From: Phytohabitans maris
GTDB lineage: Bacteria; Actinomycetota; Actinomycetes; Mycobacteriales; Micromonosporaceae
Direction of reading: 5' to 3'
Assembly (NCBI RefSeq): GCF_031085175.1
Contig: NZ_JAVHUY010000006.1
Location: forward strand, 62,001 to 126,000
DNA: 64,000 nt
Shown: one piece after another, positions 22,762 through 31,291 of the stretch
Position numbering within the stretch: position 1 is the first letter of the stretch
Layout: each line of letters starts with the position of its first letter
Position numbers and translations under genes: made by a program
The notes under the pieces: generated by a model
Told to the model about the DNA's origin: nothing
Seen by the model: the letters and a program-made list of their open reading frames with translations, nothing else
Database searches by the model: none

Positions 22762-23163
22762 ATGCGGCTATCACGACCCTGGCGGGTCGCCGTCGCGGGA
22801 GCCGGCGCCGCCGCCATCCTGGCCGGCGTCGCGGGTGCGGCCACGGCCAGCGACGGCATCCAGCTCAACGACAAGGTGCAGCCGATCGAGATCGGCGGTA
22901 ACCTGGACGCGGGTACCGCTGGCGCGGACGACTCGGCGGAGTCGGCCGACAGCGCGGGCGAGTCCCCGTTCGACTCGGCCGGCTCGGCCGGCGACAGCCC
23001 CGGCGATCCGAAGTGGACGGACCCGTCGCCGGAGTCCGCCGACAGCGCCGCCGAGTCGGCGAACGACTCGCCCGCCCCGCCCCGCAAGCCGGCGAAGGCC
23101 AAGCCCGCCGGCGACTCCGCCGGCTCGGGTGACTCCGGCGGCTCCGCCGACTCCGGCGACTGA
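22762..23163 (+). CDS. Secreted Ser/Asp-rich low-complexity protein
   Basis: A 133-residue protein with a Sec signal (AAAILAGVAGAATA, cleavage near residue 29) and a mature part dominated by short Ser-Ala-Asp repeats (DSAESADSAGES, ESADSAAESANDS, SGDSGGSADSGD). It has no folded domain. The middle PPRKPAKAKP is basic. AAGGAGGAG precedes the ATG. It is the fourth transcript with regulator boxes, and the second acidic exported protein of the cluster. A flexible surface or matrix polyanion is plausible; Ser-rich stretches could be glycosylated. Confidence 0.78.
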   Translation: MRLSRPWRVAVAGAGAAAILAGVAGAATASDGIQLNDKVQPIEIGGNLDAGTAGADDSAESADSAGESPFDSAGSAGDSPGDPKWTDPSPESADSAAESANDSPAPPRKPAKAKPAGDSAGSGDSGGSADSGD

Positions 23164-23170
23164 CAGCACC

Positions 23171-23312
23171 CCGCGCTCGCCGCGCTCGCCGGCTTCCCCG
23201 CCCTCCGCCGCCAGCTCCACGCGGGTTTGACCGCGGTGTCCGCCGGACCCGAGGTGTGCGTGCGCGAAGCTCTGGAGCTGCCCGCACAGACGGGGCACCG
23301 CGACGACCCGGC
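23171..23312. repeat. Intergenic repeat, modules A (degenerate) and B
   Basis: This stretch pairs with 43721-43870. Module B, 23250-23312, begins GAGGTGTGCGTGCGCGA and contains GAGCTGCCCGCACAGACGG. It is almost identical over about 60 bp to 43804-43866. Part of it could encode VCVREALELPAQTGHRDD in both copies, with mostly synonymous changes, so it may derive from a coding sequence. The region 23164-23934 contains no convincing gene. Confidence 0.6.
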
Positions 23313-23358
23313 CGAGGAGCACGGCTAGGCGTCGCCTCGCAACGTCGCCCGCCGTCGT

Positions 23359-23411
23359 GCAGATCTAGAACGTTTAGGGCTGATATAGAGCCATAAACGT
23401 TCTAGATCTGC
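23359..23411. repeat. AT-rich perfect palindrome (18-bp arms)
   Basis: Arms 23359-23376 (GCAGATCTAGAACGTTTA) and 23394-23411 are exact reverse complements around a 17-nt loop that itself contains GGCT/AGCC. Its base composition differs sharply from the flanks. It lies between two repeat copies, away from any gene end on the same strand. It could be a mobile palindrome, a recombination site or a strong hairpin. Confidence 0.8.
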
Positions 23412-23554
23412 TTTCGGAATCAGCGTCGGGCGCGTCGCAGCGTTCCTTCGGACGCGATTTGCCCCGGTCCGCCCCAGCTGTGGGCCGGATGCGCGGGGTC
23501 CCCGGGGAAACGTGGAGCGCAGCGGAGCGCTTTCTTGGGGTGCTTTCCCGCGGG

Positions 23555-23795
23555 GACCGCGGCGGCCGGCGGCTCGCTGGCGCTCGCCGAGTTCCCCGGC
23601 CTCCGCTGCCGGCGCCGCGGCACAAGCCCGACCGGGGACGAGGTCCGCGCTGACCGCCCACGGCGGGTGCGGGGAAGCTGTGCGGTCGCACGCACAGACG
23701 GGGCAGCTCCAGAGGCTCCCGCGCACGCACATCCGTCCGCCCGGCGGCGGCGCGGTGGTGAGGTGTCGTGGACGCACGGACGCCTGGACGGCCGG
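23555..23795. repeat. Intergenic repeat, modules A, inverted B and C
   Basis: Module A at 23568-23613 (GGCGGCTCGCTGGCGCTCG onward) matches 43723-43768. Module B is present in inverted orientation around 23683-23735. Module C at 23735-23781 matches 15278-15321. The mosaic order shows the modules have been shuffled. No gene is supported in 23413-23934. Confidence 0.55.
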
Positions 23796-23934
23796 CGGCT
23801 CCCCGCAGGGGCCGGGGTGAGATCGCCGGCCGCGGAGGGTGAGGCCGCGGGAGCAACGGTCTGGACCACCGCGGGCGTCGCGGTAGCTCGATTTCTTTGG
23901 GATTGGTCTTTCTGCCGGCGCGGCGGCGCGCGTG

Positions 23935-25035
23935 TCAGGCGGCGAGGCGGTGGAGGAAGGAGACGAGCGCCGCGTGGTAGGGGGCGATGGTGGAGAGCTC
24001 GGCGTATTCGTGCGGGCCGTGCTGGCCGTGGCCGCCGACGCCGAACGCGACCGCGGGGATGCCGCGGGCGGAGTAGAAGCGGCCGTCGCCGGCGCCGTGC
24101 TTGTAGAGGAAGGCGCCGTCGTAGCCGGCCTCGCGGGCGGCGGCGCGCAGGTGGGTGATCTCCGGGCGGTCGTGGTCGGCGTGGTGCGGGGCGTCCACGT
24201 GGTCGACCGAGACGGTGACGCCCGGCTCGCAGAACGCGGCCAGGTGCGCGGTGATCCGTCCGGCGTCGGCGCCGGCCCAGTCGGTGTCCTCGGTGGGGAA
24301 GCGGATGTCGAGCCACGCCTCGGCCTCGCCCGGGATCTGGTTGAACGCCCGGTTGGGCGTCTCGATCCGCGCCACGTTGACGGTGGTGCGCCACGCCTCC
24401 GCGGCCGGTACCGGGTAGCGCTCGGTGAGCCGGTCGATCGTGCGGACGAGCTTGAGCAGGGCGTTGTCGCCGAGCCACGGGTACGCGCCGTGACCGCTGT
24501 GGCCGGTCGCGTGCAGCCGGGCGTGTGCCAGCCCCTTGGAGTCGGCCACGATGTCGAGCCGGCTGTGCTCGCCGATCACGACGAAGCCGGCCGTGACGCC
24601 CCGCTCCAGCTGGTGCCGCGTGCCGTCGCGCCCGCCCACCTCCTCGTCGGCGACGAGCTGGAGCGCCAGCGGGTACGGCAGTGCGGCCGCGGTCTCCTTG
24701 AACGCGAGCGCCTGGGCCAGCGCCGTGACCTTCATGTCCTGGGCGCCCCGCGCGTACAGCCGGTCGCCCTCCCGCCTCGGCCGGAACTGCTCCGGCGTGG
24801 CCGGTACGACGTCGAGGTGCGCGTTGAGCACGACCCGGAAGTCGCGCCGCTCGCCGGGTCCATGGTGGAGCAGGGCGCTGGGCACCCCGCTCGACTCGAA
24901 CCACTCCACCCGGAAGCCCGGCCCGACGAAGTCGACCACGAACTCGACCGCCCGCCGCAGCTCCTCCGGCCGGTCCGCGGTGGACGGCACGGCGAGCAGC
25001 TCCTCGGCGGCGGCGAGAAAGCCATCCAGCTCCAC
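23935..25035 (-). CDS. M20-family metallopeptidase / deacylase
   Basis: A 366-residue cytoplasmic di-zinc hydrolase (ArgE/DapE/CPG2 family). Metal ligands and catalytic residues fall where expected: NAHLDVVP (His73, Asp75), RGAQDMK (bridging Asp100), ADEEVGG (general base Glu131, ligand Glu132), and a late His in GHGQHGPHEYAE. The dimerisation insert (HATGHSGHGAYPWLG) is present. It could act on N-acyl amino acids or dipeptides; the exact substrate is not readable. The GTG at 25035 follows an AGGA stretch. No operon partner lies nearby. Confidence 0.92.
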   Translation of the reverse strand: MELDGFLAAAEELLAVPSTADRPEELRRAVEFVVDFVGPGFRVEWFESSGVPSALLHHGPGERRDFRVVLNAHLDVVPATPEQFRPRREGDRLYARGAQDMKVTALAQALAFKETAAALPYPLALQLVADEEVGGRDGTRHQLERGVTAGFVVIGEHSRLDIVADSKGLAHARLHATGHSGHGAYPWLGDNALLKLVRTIDRLTERYPVPAAEAWRTTVNVARIETPNRAFNQIPGEAEAWLDIRFPTEDTDWAGADAGRITAHLAAFCEPGVTVSVDHVDAPHHADHDRPEITHLRAAAREAGYDGAFLYKHGAGDGRFYSARGIPAVAFGVGGHGQHGPHEYAELSTIAPYHAALVSFLHRLAA

Positions 25036-25260
25036 GAAACCATCCTGCCCGACGGCGGGTAACCACGGCCGAAGGCCGGCGCGGCTTTGGGACCGGAGGG
25101 CGGGAACGAGCGATGCCGGCGCGCCCGACGGCCGAAGATCATCCGGCCAGCGCGCGGCGTTCATCCGCGATTTGATCAACGTCGCCAGGGTGTGGCTACC
25201 CGCGGTGCCAGCCTGCTCCACGGCGACCGCTGGACTCGTCCGCTCAGTCAGGGAGACGCA

Positions 25261-26904
25261 ATGGCCAAATCCGTACCCAGGACCCGATTCGCGCTGGCCG
25301 CCGTCGCGGCGGCGCTCGTGCTCCTGCCCACCGCGGCCGCGCAGGCCGGCGGGTCCGGACAAGCGCAGCCGGGGCAGAAGACGCTCTGGCGCGGTGACTT
25401 CGACGGTGCCAGCTCGGCGTGGTCGGTGCAGACCGACGGTACGCCGGCCGGCTGGCGCGGCTGGACGTTCACCCAACGGGACGACTGGTTTGCCACCGCC
25501 GCTCCGGCCGGCGTGGGCTGCGATCCGGAGAACGACCAGCCGCTGGACCAGCGCTGCTTTCTCGACGGGCGCCAGCAGTTCTCCCGTTCCCGCGGGGTGA
25601 TCGCGGTCGCTGACAACGGCGTCGCGGCGGCCAAGGGCGCGACCGTCGACGGCGACCACCCGGTCAACAGCACGCTGGTCAGCCCCGCCGTGCCGCTCAA
25701 CAGCCGGAAGGCGATCGAGCTCGTCTTCTCCTCGCACTACCGGCAGGCGCACAAGGCGGTCGGCCGGGTGACGGTGGCGTTCGACGGCGGCGCGGAGACG
25801 GAGATCCTCCGCTACTCGGCCGCGCGGACCAGCGCCAACGGCGGCGAGGACGTCATCTCCGGCCAGGAGGTGATCCGGGTGAAGGTGCCGTCGGGGGCGC
25901 GCACCGCCGTGTTCCGCTTCGGGTACAGCAGCAACCGCCCGCAGATGTACTGGGCGGTCGACGACGTGCTGATCCGCACCCCGCTGCCGGCGCTCTCCAG
26001 CAACGCCAAGCCGGTGATGCTCCAGGTGCTCAGCGACATCCAGGTGGAAGGGCTGCCGTACACCGACGGGGCGCTCGACCTGCTCCGCCGCGAGGCGCCG
26101 GGCGCGAAGGCGCTGCTCTTCGACGGCGACATCATCTCCGGGCCGCGCGAGGCGACCCAGGAGCAGCAGGTGCACGAGTACGCCCAGGTCAGCGCGGCGT
26201 TCGAGGGCCACAAGCTGCCCCCGGTGTATCCGGCGATCGGCAACCACGACGTGCGCAGCCGGGTGCTGACCAAGCAGCAGCAGGTGGACAACTACGTCAC
26301 GTGGGCCAACCAGTGGGGCGCGGAGATCACCAAGCCGTACTACGAGAAGGTCATCGGCGGCGTGCCGCTGGTCGTCCTCGGCGAGGAGGGGAACGTCCCC
26401 GAGGACGAGAAGCAGGACATCAGCGACGCGCAGGTGGCGTTTCTGATCGAGCGCCTCGCCTACTGGTCGGCGAAGGGCAAGCAGGTGCTGGTGATGCGCC
26501 ACTACCCGTTCGAGTGGACGGTCTCCGGCTCGTACGGCGACTTCTACGAGAACGGTCCGCGCGACTTCGAGCTTGAGAAGATCATCGGCAAGTACCCGAA
26601 CGTGATCTACCTGAGCGGCCACACCCACTGGTCGCCGTACCGCCGGGACTGGTCGGCGCGGGTGGTCGTGGACGGCGGGCACCAGGACGGCTACACGGCG
26701 ATCAACACGGGCGCGCTGGCGATGGAGTTCGCACCGAGCCCGGACAACCCGTGGGACGAGGACTCGGCCACCGACCGGCCCGAGTCGCCGGCCGTGCTGA
26801 CCGTCGCCGTGTACGACGACCGTACGATCGTGCGCGCGTTCGACGTGCTCACCGGCGAGCAGATCAACGAGATCGAGGTAGCCAACCCGGCGACCCGCCG
26901 CTGA
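25261..26904 (+). CDS. Secreted calcineurin-like metallophosphoesterase
   Basis: A 547-residue exported phosphoesterase. A Sec signal ends at AQA (about residue 29). Residues 40-240 form a beta-sandwich with the appearance of a jelly-roll carbohydrate-binding or LamG-type module. The phosphoesterase domain covers about 255-500: LQVLSDIQVE, FDGDIISG, GNHDVRS, MRHYPFEW and SGHTHWSPY. These give the Asp, Asn and His ligands of the dinuclear metal site, although the first motif is DIQ rather than the usual DxH. The natural substrate may be a phosphodiester or nucleotide outside the cell. GGGAG precedes the ATG. Confidence 0.9.
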   Translation: MAKSVPRTRFALAAVAAALVLLPTAAAQAGGSGQAQPGQKTLWRGDFDGASSAWSVQTDGTPAGWRGWTFTQRDDWFATAAPAGVGCDPENDQPLDQRCFLDGRQQFSRSRGVIAVADNGVAAAKGATVDGDHPVNSTLVSPAVPLNSRKAIELVFSSHYRQAHKAVGRVTVAFDGGAETEILRYSAARTSANGGEDVISGQEVIRVKVPSGARTAVFRFGYSSNRPQMYWAVDDVLIRTPLPALSSNAKPVMLQVLSDIQVEGLPYTDGALDLLRREAPGAKALLFDGDIISGPREATQEQQVHEYAQVSAAFEGHKLPPVYPAIGNHDVRSRVLTKQQQVDNYVTWANQWGAEITKPYYEKVIGGVPLVVLGEEGNVPEDEKQDISDAQVAFLIERLAYWSAKGKQVLVMRHYPFEWTVSGSYGDFYENGPRDFELEKIIGKYPNVIYLSGHTHWSPYRRDWSARVVVDGGHQDGYTAINTGALAMEFAPSPDNPWDEDSATDRPESPAVLTVAVYDDRTIVRAFDVLTGEQINEIEVANPATRR

Positions 26905-26912
26905 CCGCCGCC

Positions 26913-26952
26913 GCTCCGGCCCCGCCCGAGGTCCCACGGGCGGGGCCGGAGC
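26913..26952. terminator. Strong bidirectional hairpin
   Basis: Perfect 16-bp GC-rich arms (26913-26928 and 26937-26952) enclose an 8-nt loop. It fills the 53 bp between the convergent stops at 26904 and 26958. Confidence 0.85.
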
Positions 26953-26957
26953 CATGC

Positions 26958-27572
26958 TCACCACAGCCGCCTCAGGTCCAGGATCGTGGGCGTGCCGTCC
27001 GGGGCGGTCCAGACCCGCACCGGCGACCGCGGGTCCGCGGACTCGTAGAAGTACCGGTCGTCGGCGAACCCGTTGCGCGTGCTCGCCGTGTGCTCGATGA
27101 CCGCGGCCCGGCCGCTGCCCCGGTCCCACACGACGTCTCGCCCGCCCAGGGATCCGATCGCGAGGCGCCCCTCCAGCGCCGGATCGAGGCTACCTTTCTC
27201 CTTCAGCGGGATGTAGCCGCCGCCGTCGAGGTCCTGGATCGCGGCCTGGTCGCCGACGGTCCAGCCGGTGCACCACGCGGGTCCACACGCGACGGTCGCG
27301 ACCATCTCCTCGTTGGCGGTCCACCGGTATCGCTTGACCACCACCGTGTGCAGCCAGCTCTCCGGGTCCCGGACCGTGGGCCAGCGCCGGTACAGCTCGA
27401 CGAACGCCTCTTGGACGATGTCTTCGGCCGCCGCCATGCTGTCGGTTATCACGTACGCCAGGCGGATCATGGCGTCGTAGTGCGCCCGATACGCCGCGCC
27501 GAAGTCGGCCAAGGCGCTTCCGCCCGCCTGGGGCTCCTCTACCGCGGTCCTCGTCACGCTTCCTGGTCGCAC
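26958..27572 (-). pseudogene. Chimera: SigE-type sigma factor region 2 fused to the C-terminus of a partner protein
   Basis: A 204-residue frame in two unrelated parts. Residues about 20-80 are sigma-70 region 2 of the SigE/ECF41-like actinobacterial type (FGAAYRAHYDAMIRLAYV, AAEDIVQEAFVELYRRW, DPESWLHTVVVKRYR). Region 4, needed for -35 recognition, is absent. The frame continues with WTANEEMVATVACGPAWC and a beta-rich end (VRVWTAPDGTPTILDLRRLW). This resembles the C-terminal half of the propeller-like proteins usually encoded just downstream of such sigma factors. An in-frame deletion joining neighbouring genes explains it. The intact arrangement of sigma plus partner occurs at 45.8-47.3 kb. 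The start may also be the GTG at 27557. Confidence 0.7.
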
Positions 27573-27664
27573 CGGACCCCCGATCGGTTCCGCCTCTCGC
27601 GCCGGATTTGTTTGAACAGATGACGCCGACCCGCCCGTATCACCGTTCAGGGAGTGTGAACCTT

Positions 27665-29368
27665 GTGACGATGACGAAGACCGCGGCACCGCCCGCGACC
27701 GCGACCGAGCCCCGGGAGGGCCGGGTGGCGGCGGTGCTGGGGCGCCGCCGGCGGTGGCTGTATCCGCTGGTCGTGGCGGTGATCCTGGGCCAGATGGCGG
27801 TCGCGATGGTGACCGCGGCCAGCCAGCAGACCCCGACGATCGACGAGCCCGTCTACGCCGGCACGGCCGTCTGGCAGCTCCAGGAGCACAGCCTCCGCTA
27901 CAATCCGGAGCACCCGCCGCTCGGCAAGCTGGTGATCGGCGCCGGGCTGGCGCTCTCCGGCGCCGAGGTCGACCCGGCCTTCACCGGAGACCAGACCGCA
28001 CTCGGCCGGCACCTGCTCTACGAGTCCGGCTACGACCCGTGGCGCCTGATGCTCCTCGCCCGGCTGCCGGTGATCCTGCTGACGCTGCTCTTCGGGCTGG
28101 TGGTGCTCGCCTTCGCCCGCGACGTGGCCGGCCCGGCCGGCGGGCTGGTCGCGCTGAGCCTCTACGCCTTTTCGCCCGACGTCATCGCCCACGGCTCCCT
28201 CGCCACGCTCGACCTGCCCGTGGTCGGCTTTCTGCTCACCTCGGTGTGGCTGGCGTGGCGGGCGCGGCAGCGCCCCCGGCTCTACGTGCCCCTCGCCGGG
28301 CTGGCACTCGGGGCGGCGCTGGCCACCAAGATGAGCGCTCTCCCGGCCGTACCGGTGCTGCTCCTGCTGATCCTGCTGTCGGTGTGGTCGGCGGCCGGGC
28401 GGACCTGGCGCGGCGCGGCCTGGGGCGTGGCCGCCGCGGCCGGCGCGGCGCTGCTCGCGGTCGCCGTGGTCTGGGGTGCCTACCTGGCCGTCGACCCGCG
28501 GCTGGAGTGGGTGCCGCCGCCGGACGTACCGGCCACCGGCGGCTGGCGCGGCCTGGTGGCGCGTCTGCTGCCGTTTCCCGAGCCGTACGGCGACGGGCTG
28601 CGCATGCAGTTCGGCTTTGAGGACTCGCGGTGGAGCGGTTTCCTCTTCGGCGAGCTCTACAGCGGCGGCCGCTGGTACTACCTGCCCGCCGCGCTGCTGG
28701 TGAAGTCGCCGCTCGGCGCCATCGCGCTGTGGCTGGCCGGCGCGGTCGCGCTGCTCGCGGTGCCCCGGCTGCGGGCGGCCGCGCCCTACGTGCTGGTGCC
28801 GGCCGCCGTGCTGCTCGGCGTGGCGATGACCGGGGCGCGCGACTTCGGCACCCGCTACGCGCTGGTGGTGCCGGTCTTCCTCGCCGTCGCCGCGGCCGCC
28901 CTGACCGCCGTGCGGTGGCGCTGGCCCGGGGCCGGGCGCGAGCGCCGAGCGACGGCGGCCCGGGTCGCCGCGGCGGTGCTGGTGCTCCTCGTCGCGGCAA
29001 GTTCGCTGCGCACGTTTCCGTACTACCTGCCGTACTCGAACGAGGCCTTCGGCGGCCCGGCCCGCACCCACGAGCACCTGCACGACTCCAATGTGGACTG
29101 GGGGCAGGACCTGGGGCGGCTGGCCGACCGGCTGCGCGAGCGGTACGCGGGGGAGCGGGTCTGGCTGGTCTACAAGGGCAGCGGCGTGCCGTCGTGGTAC
29201 GGCATCGAGTCGTCCGACCCGCTGGCCGTGCCGGCGGGGGAGGTGCGCGGGCTGCTCGTCGTCTCGGACAGCTCCGCGGCCAAGGCCACGGGTCCGCTCG
29301 CGGAGCTGATCCGCACGAGCGAGCCGATCGACACGGTGGGACACTCGATCACCCTCTATCGACGGTGA
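27665..29368 (+). CDS. GT39/ArnT-like membrane glycosyltransferase
   Basis: A 567-residue GT-C fold enzyme that would transfer a sugar from a polyprenyl phosphate donor to a target on the outer face of the membrane. The first extracellular loop carries the catalytic acidic motif TIDEPVYAGTAVW followed by RYNPEHPPLGK, as in protein mannosyltransferases and ArnT. About ten hydrophobic helices follow (for example 125-150, 180-205, 225-245, 255-280). The C-terminal soluble tail has DSNVDWGQDLGRLADRL, a block typical of bacterial family 39 members. The GTG at 27665 lies 10 nt after AGGGAG. It is divergent from the sigma chimera and overlaps the convergent MDR gene by 20 bp. Confidence 0.9.
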   Translation: MTMTKTAAPPATATEPREGRVAAVLGRRRRWLYPLVVAVILGQMAVAMVTAASQQTPTIDEPVYAGTAVWQLQEHSLRYNPEHPPLGKLVIGAGLALSGAEVDPAFTGDQTALGRHLLYESGYDPWRLMLLARLPVILLTLLFGLVVLAFARDVAGPAGGLVALSLYAFSPDVIAHGSLATLDLPVVGFLLTSVWLAWRARQRPRLYVPLAGLALGAALATKMSALPAVPVLLLLILLSVWSAAGRTWRGAAWGVAAAAGAALLAVAVVWGAYLAVDPRLEWVPPPDVPATGGWRGLVARLLPFPEPYGDGLRMQFGFEDSRWSGFLFGELYSGGRWYYLPAALLVKSPLGAIALWLAGAVALLAVPRLRAAAPYVLVPAAVLLGVAMTGARDFGTRYALVVPVFLAVAAAALTAVRWRWPGAGRERRATAARVAAAVLVLLVAASSLRTFPYYLPYSNEAFGGPARTHEHLHDSNVDWGQDLGRLADRLRERYAGERVWLVYKGSGVPSWYGIESSDPLAVPAGEVRGLLVVSDSSAAKATGPLAELIRTSEPIDTVGHSITLYRR

Positions 29369-30323
29369 GCACGAACTTGCCGCGGGCGTGATGCTCCTCG
29401 ACGAAGCGGATCGCGTCGGCGGTCTCGCTCAGCGGGCGGGTCTGCTCGATGACCGGGTCGAGCGTGCCGGCCGCGACCATCGCGCCGAGCTCGGCGAGCT
29501 CGTCGCCCTTTGGCGTGGCGAGCAGCGGGCGCAGCCGGTGCGACACGAACGGCGCCAGCGCCATCAGGCCGAGCAGCCGCGGCATCGGGCCGAGCACCTT
29601 GCCGCCGCTGCCGAACGACGCGATGTACATCCCCTTGGGGGCGAGCACGCGGCGCATCGCGGCCAGCGGCTTGTCGCCGACCAGGTCGAGCACGACGTCG
29701 AAGGTCGACCCGCCCCGCGTGACGTCGTCGATCGTGTAGTCGACCACGCGATCCGCGCCGATCGAGCGGACCAGGTCGGAGTTGCGCCCGCCGCAGGTCG
29801 CGGTGATGTGCGCGCCGGCCGCCTTCGCCAGCTGCACCGCGAACGTGCCCACCCCGCCCGACGCGCCGTTGACCAGCAGGCGCGTGCCGGCGCCGACCTG
29901 ACCGAGGCGGATGCCCTGCAGCGCGGTATTGGCCGCGACCGGCAGCGTGGCCGCCCGCTCGAACGACACCTCGGCGGGCTTGGCCGCGAGGTGCTTCTCC
30001 TTCGCCACCGCGAACTCCGCGAAGCCCTTCTGGCTGACCTCGCCGAACACGCCGTCGCCGGGCTGGAAACGGGTCACCCCGGGCCCGACCGCCTCCACCG
30101 TGCCGGCGACGGCCCGGCCGAGGACCCGTGCCCGCGGCCGGCGCAGCCCCATGGCGAGCCGGATCGCGCCCGGCTCTCCGCGCATCGCGGCGCGGTCGCC
30201 GAAGTTGAGGGAGGCGGCCCGCACGCGGACGAGCACTTCGCCGGCGCCGGCGGTGGGGCGCTCCACGTCCGCGTAGCGCAGGACTTCGGGCGGGCCGTAG
30301 CGGTCGTAGACGATGGCCTTCAT
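29349..30323 (-). CDS. Zinc-independent medium-chain reductase (quinone oxidoreductase type)
   Basis: A 324-residue MDR superfamily NADPH-dependent oxidoreductase. The N-terminal GroES-like domain starts MKAIVYDRYGPPEVLRY. The nucleotide-binding fold has NGASGGVGTFAVQLAKAAGA followed by GADRVVDYTIDD. The Cys/His zinc ligands of alcohol dehydrogenases are missing, so it belongs with quinone/enone reductases. It is the third gene of a PadR-HAAS-MDR operon, beginning 14 bp after the previous stop with GGGAG before the ATG. That context suggests induction by a compound sensed by PadR. Confidence 0.92.
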   Translation of the reverse strand: MKAIVYDRYGPPEVLRYADVERPTAGAGEVLVRVRAASLNFGDRAAMRGEPGAIRLAMGLRRPRARVLGRAVAGTVEAVGPGVTRFQPGDGVFGEVSQKGFAEFAVAKEKHLAAKPAEVSFERAATLPVAANTALQGIRLGQVGAGTRLLVNGASGGVGTFAVQLAKAAGAHITATCGGRNSDLVRSIGADRVVDYTIDDVTRGGSTFDVVLDLVGDKPLAAMRRVLAPKGMYIASFGSGGKVLGPMPRLLGLMALAPFVSHRLRPLLATPKGDELAELGAMVAAGTLDPVIEQTRPLSETADAIRFVEEHHARGKFVLTVDRG

Positions 30324-30337
30324 CGGTGTGTCTCCCT

Positions 30338-31291
30338 TCAGCGCCGGCGGTAGTCGCGCAGGCCGTTGACGACGGCGCTGACCAGCGAACCGATGCAGAT
30401 GACGACGATGATCCCGTTTGTCCACCGGGAGGCGCCGGCGGACCAGCCGGCGGCTTCGACGAACGCGGGGTTGAGGATGCGGTCGTTGACGGCGAGCCAG
30501 ATGAGCGTCAGGCCGGTGGCGAGTTCGACCGCCGCGCGACCGATCGCCAGCGGGATGCTCGGGCTCACGTAGTACTTGGCGAAGGAGAGGCCCAGGCTGA
30601 CCACGAGCAGGCCGAGGAAGGCGTAGATCAGGCCGCTGTCCCAGAGCCAGGGGTCGAGCAGCCCGATCGCGTCGCCGTCGGCGTCCGTCTGGAAGCGGAG
30701 CACCGGGGAGATCAGGATGAACGAGGTGAACACCACCATCGCCACCGTCTCGGCGATCAGCTCCGCGTATCGCGTGCGGCGGCCCACCGGCTCGGGCAGC
30801 GCGTCCGGCGTCCACCGCCGGGTGGGCAGCTTTGGCGAGGGGACCCGCTCGACGATCGCGAAGAGCACCGTGGTCCAGAAGACGACGTGCAGCGCGGCCG
30901 TGAACCCCGCGCCGACCGCGTCACCGACCACTGTGGACGCGTCTCGCTCCAGCAGCACCCGCACCAGCCCGACCCCGGCCGCCACGGCGGGCACGACGGT
31001 GACCAGCAGGACCCGCAGCAGCTTCGTGTACTCCAGGTAGAACGCGGGGCCGATCAGGTGCAGTGGGCGGTCGGCGTAGCCAGCGGCCAGCCGGGCCGGG
31101 TCGCCCAGGTCGGTGAGCACGGCCGCCTCCGCCTCCGCCGGCGTGACACCCGCCTCGAGCCGGTCGTCGACCGCGTCGGCGATCGACGTCCGCAACTCGC
31201 GCTCGATGTCGGGCCGCTGCCGGCTCGGCACGCGGCGGAGGGTGGCCTCGATGTAGCGATCGGTGAGCGTGGGGGTGGTGGACGTCGTCAT
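30338..31291 (-). CDS. HAAS-domain multi-pass membrane protein
   Basis: A 317-residue protein with the N-terminal HAAS domain (about 1-75: TDRYIEATLRRVPSRQRPDIERELRTSI, DLGDPARLAAGYADRP). Six or so hydrophobic segments follow (near 95-112, 130-150, 180-200, 225-245, 255-272, 295-312). HAAS proteins are nearly always encoded next to PadR regulators, and here the start overlaps the PadR stop (ATGA). The role of this family is unproven; signal relay to or from the membrane is the usual suggestion. Confidence 0.88.
   Translation of the reverse strand: MTTSTTPTLTDRYIEATLRRVPSRQRPDIERELRTSIADAVDDRLEAGVTPAEAEAAVLTDLGDPARLAAGYADRPLHLIGPAFYLEYTKLLRVLLVTVVPAVAAGVGLVRVLLERDASTVVGDAVGAGFTAALHVVFWTTVLFAIVERVPSPKLPTRRWTPDALPEPVGRRTRYAELIAETVAMVVFTSFILISPVLRFQTDADGDAIGLLDPWLWDSGLIYAFLGLLVVSLGLSFAKYYVSPSIPLAIGRAAVELATGLTLIWLAVNDRILNPAFVEAAGWSAGASRWTNGIIVVICIGSLVSAVVNGLRDYRRR

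Noticed and set aside
15425-23163. Interpretation as an antibiotic biosynthetic cluster because of PIG-L and APH-like genes
   Set aside because: No polyketide, peptide, cyclitol or tailoring genes are present; the PIG-L/GT2/ATP-grasp trio with membrane helices fits envelope glycan work better.
23935-27129. A 1064-codon minus-strand frame spanning the metallophosphoesterase region
   Set aside because: Only its last 366 codons are a gene (M20 peptidase, starting at GTG 25035). The upstream part is antisense to the phosphoesterase gene and has no family character.
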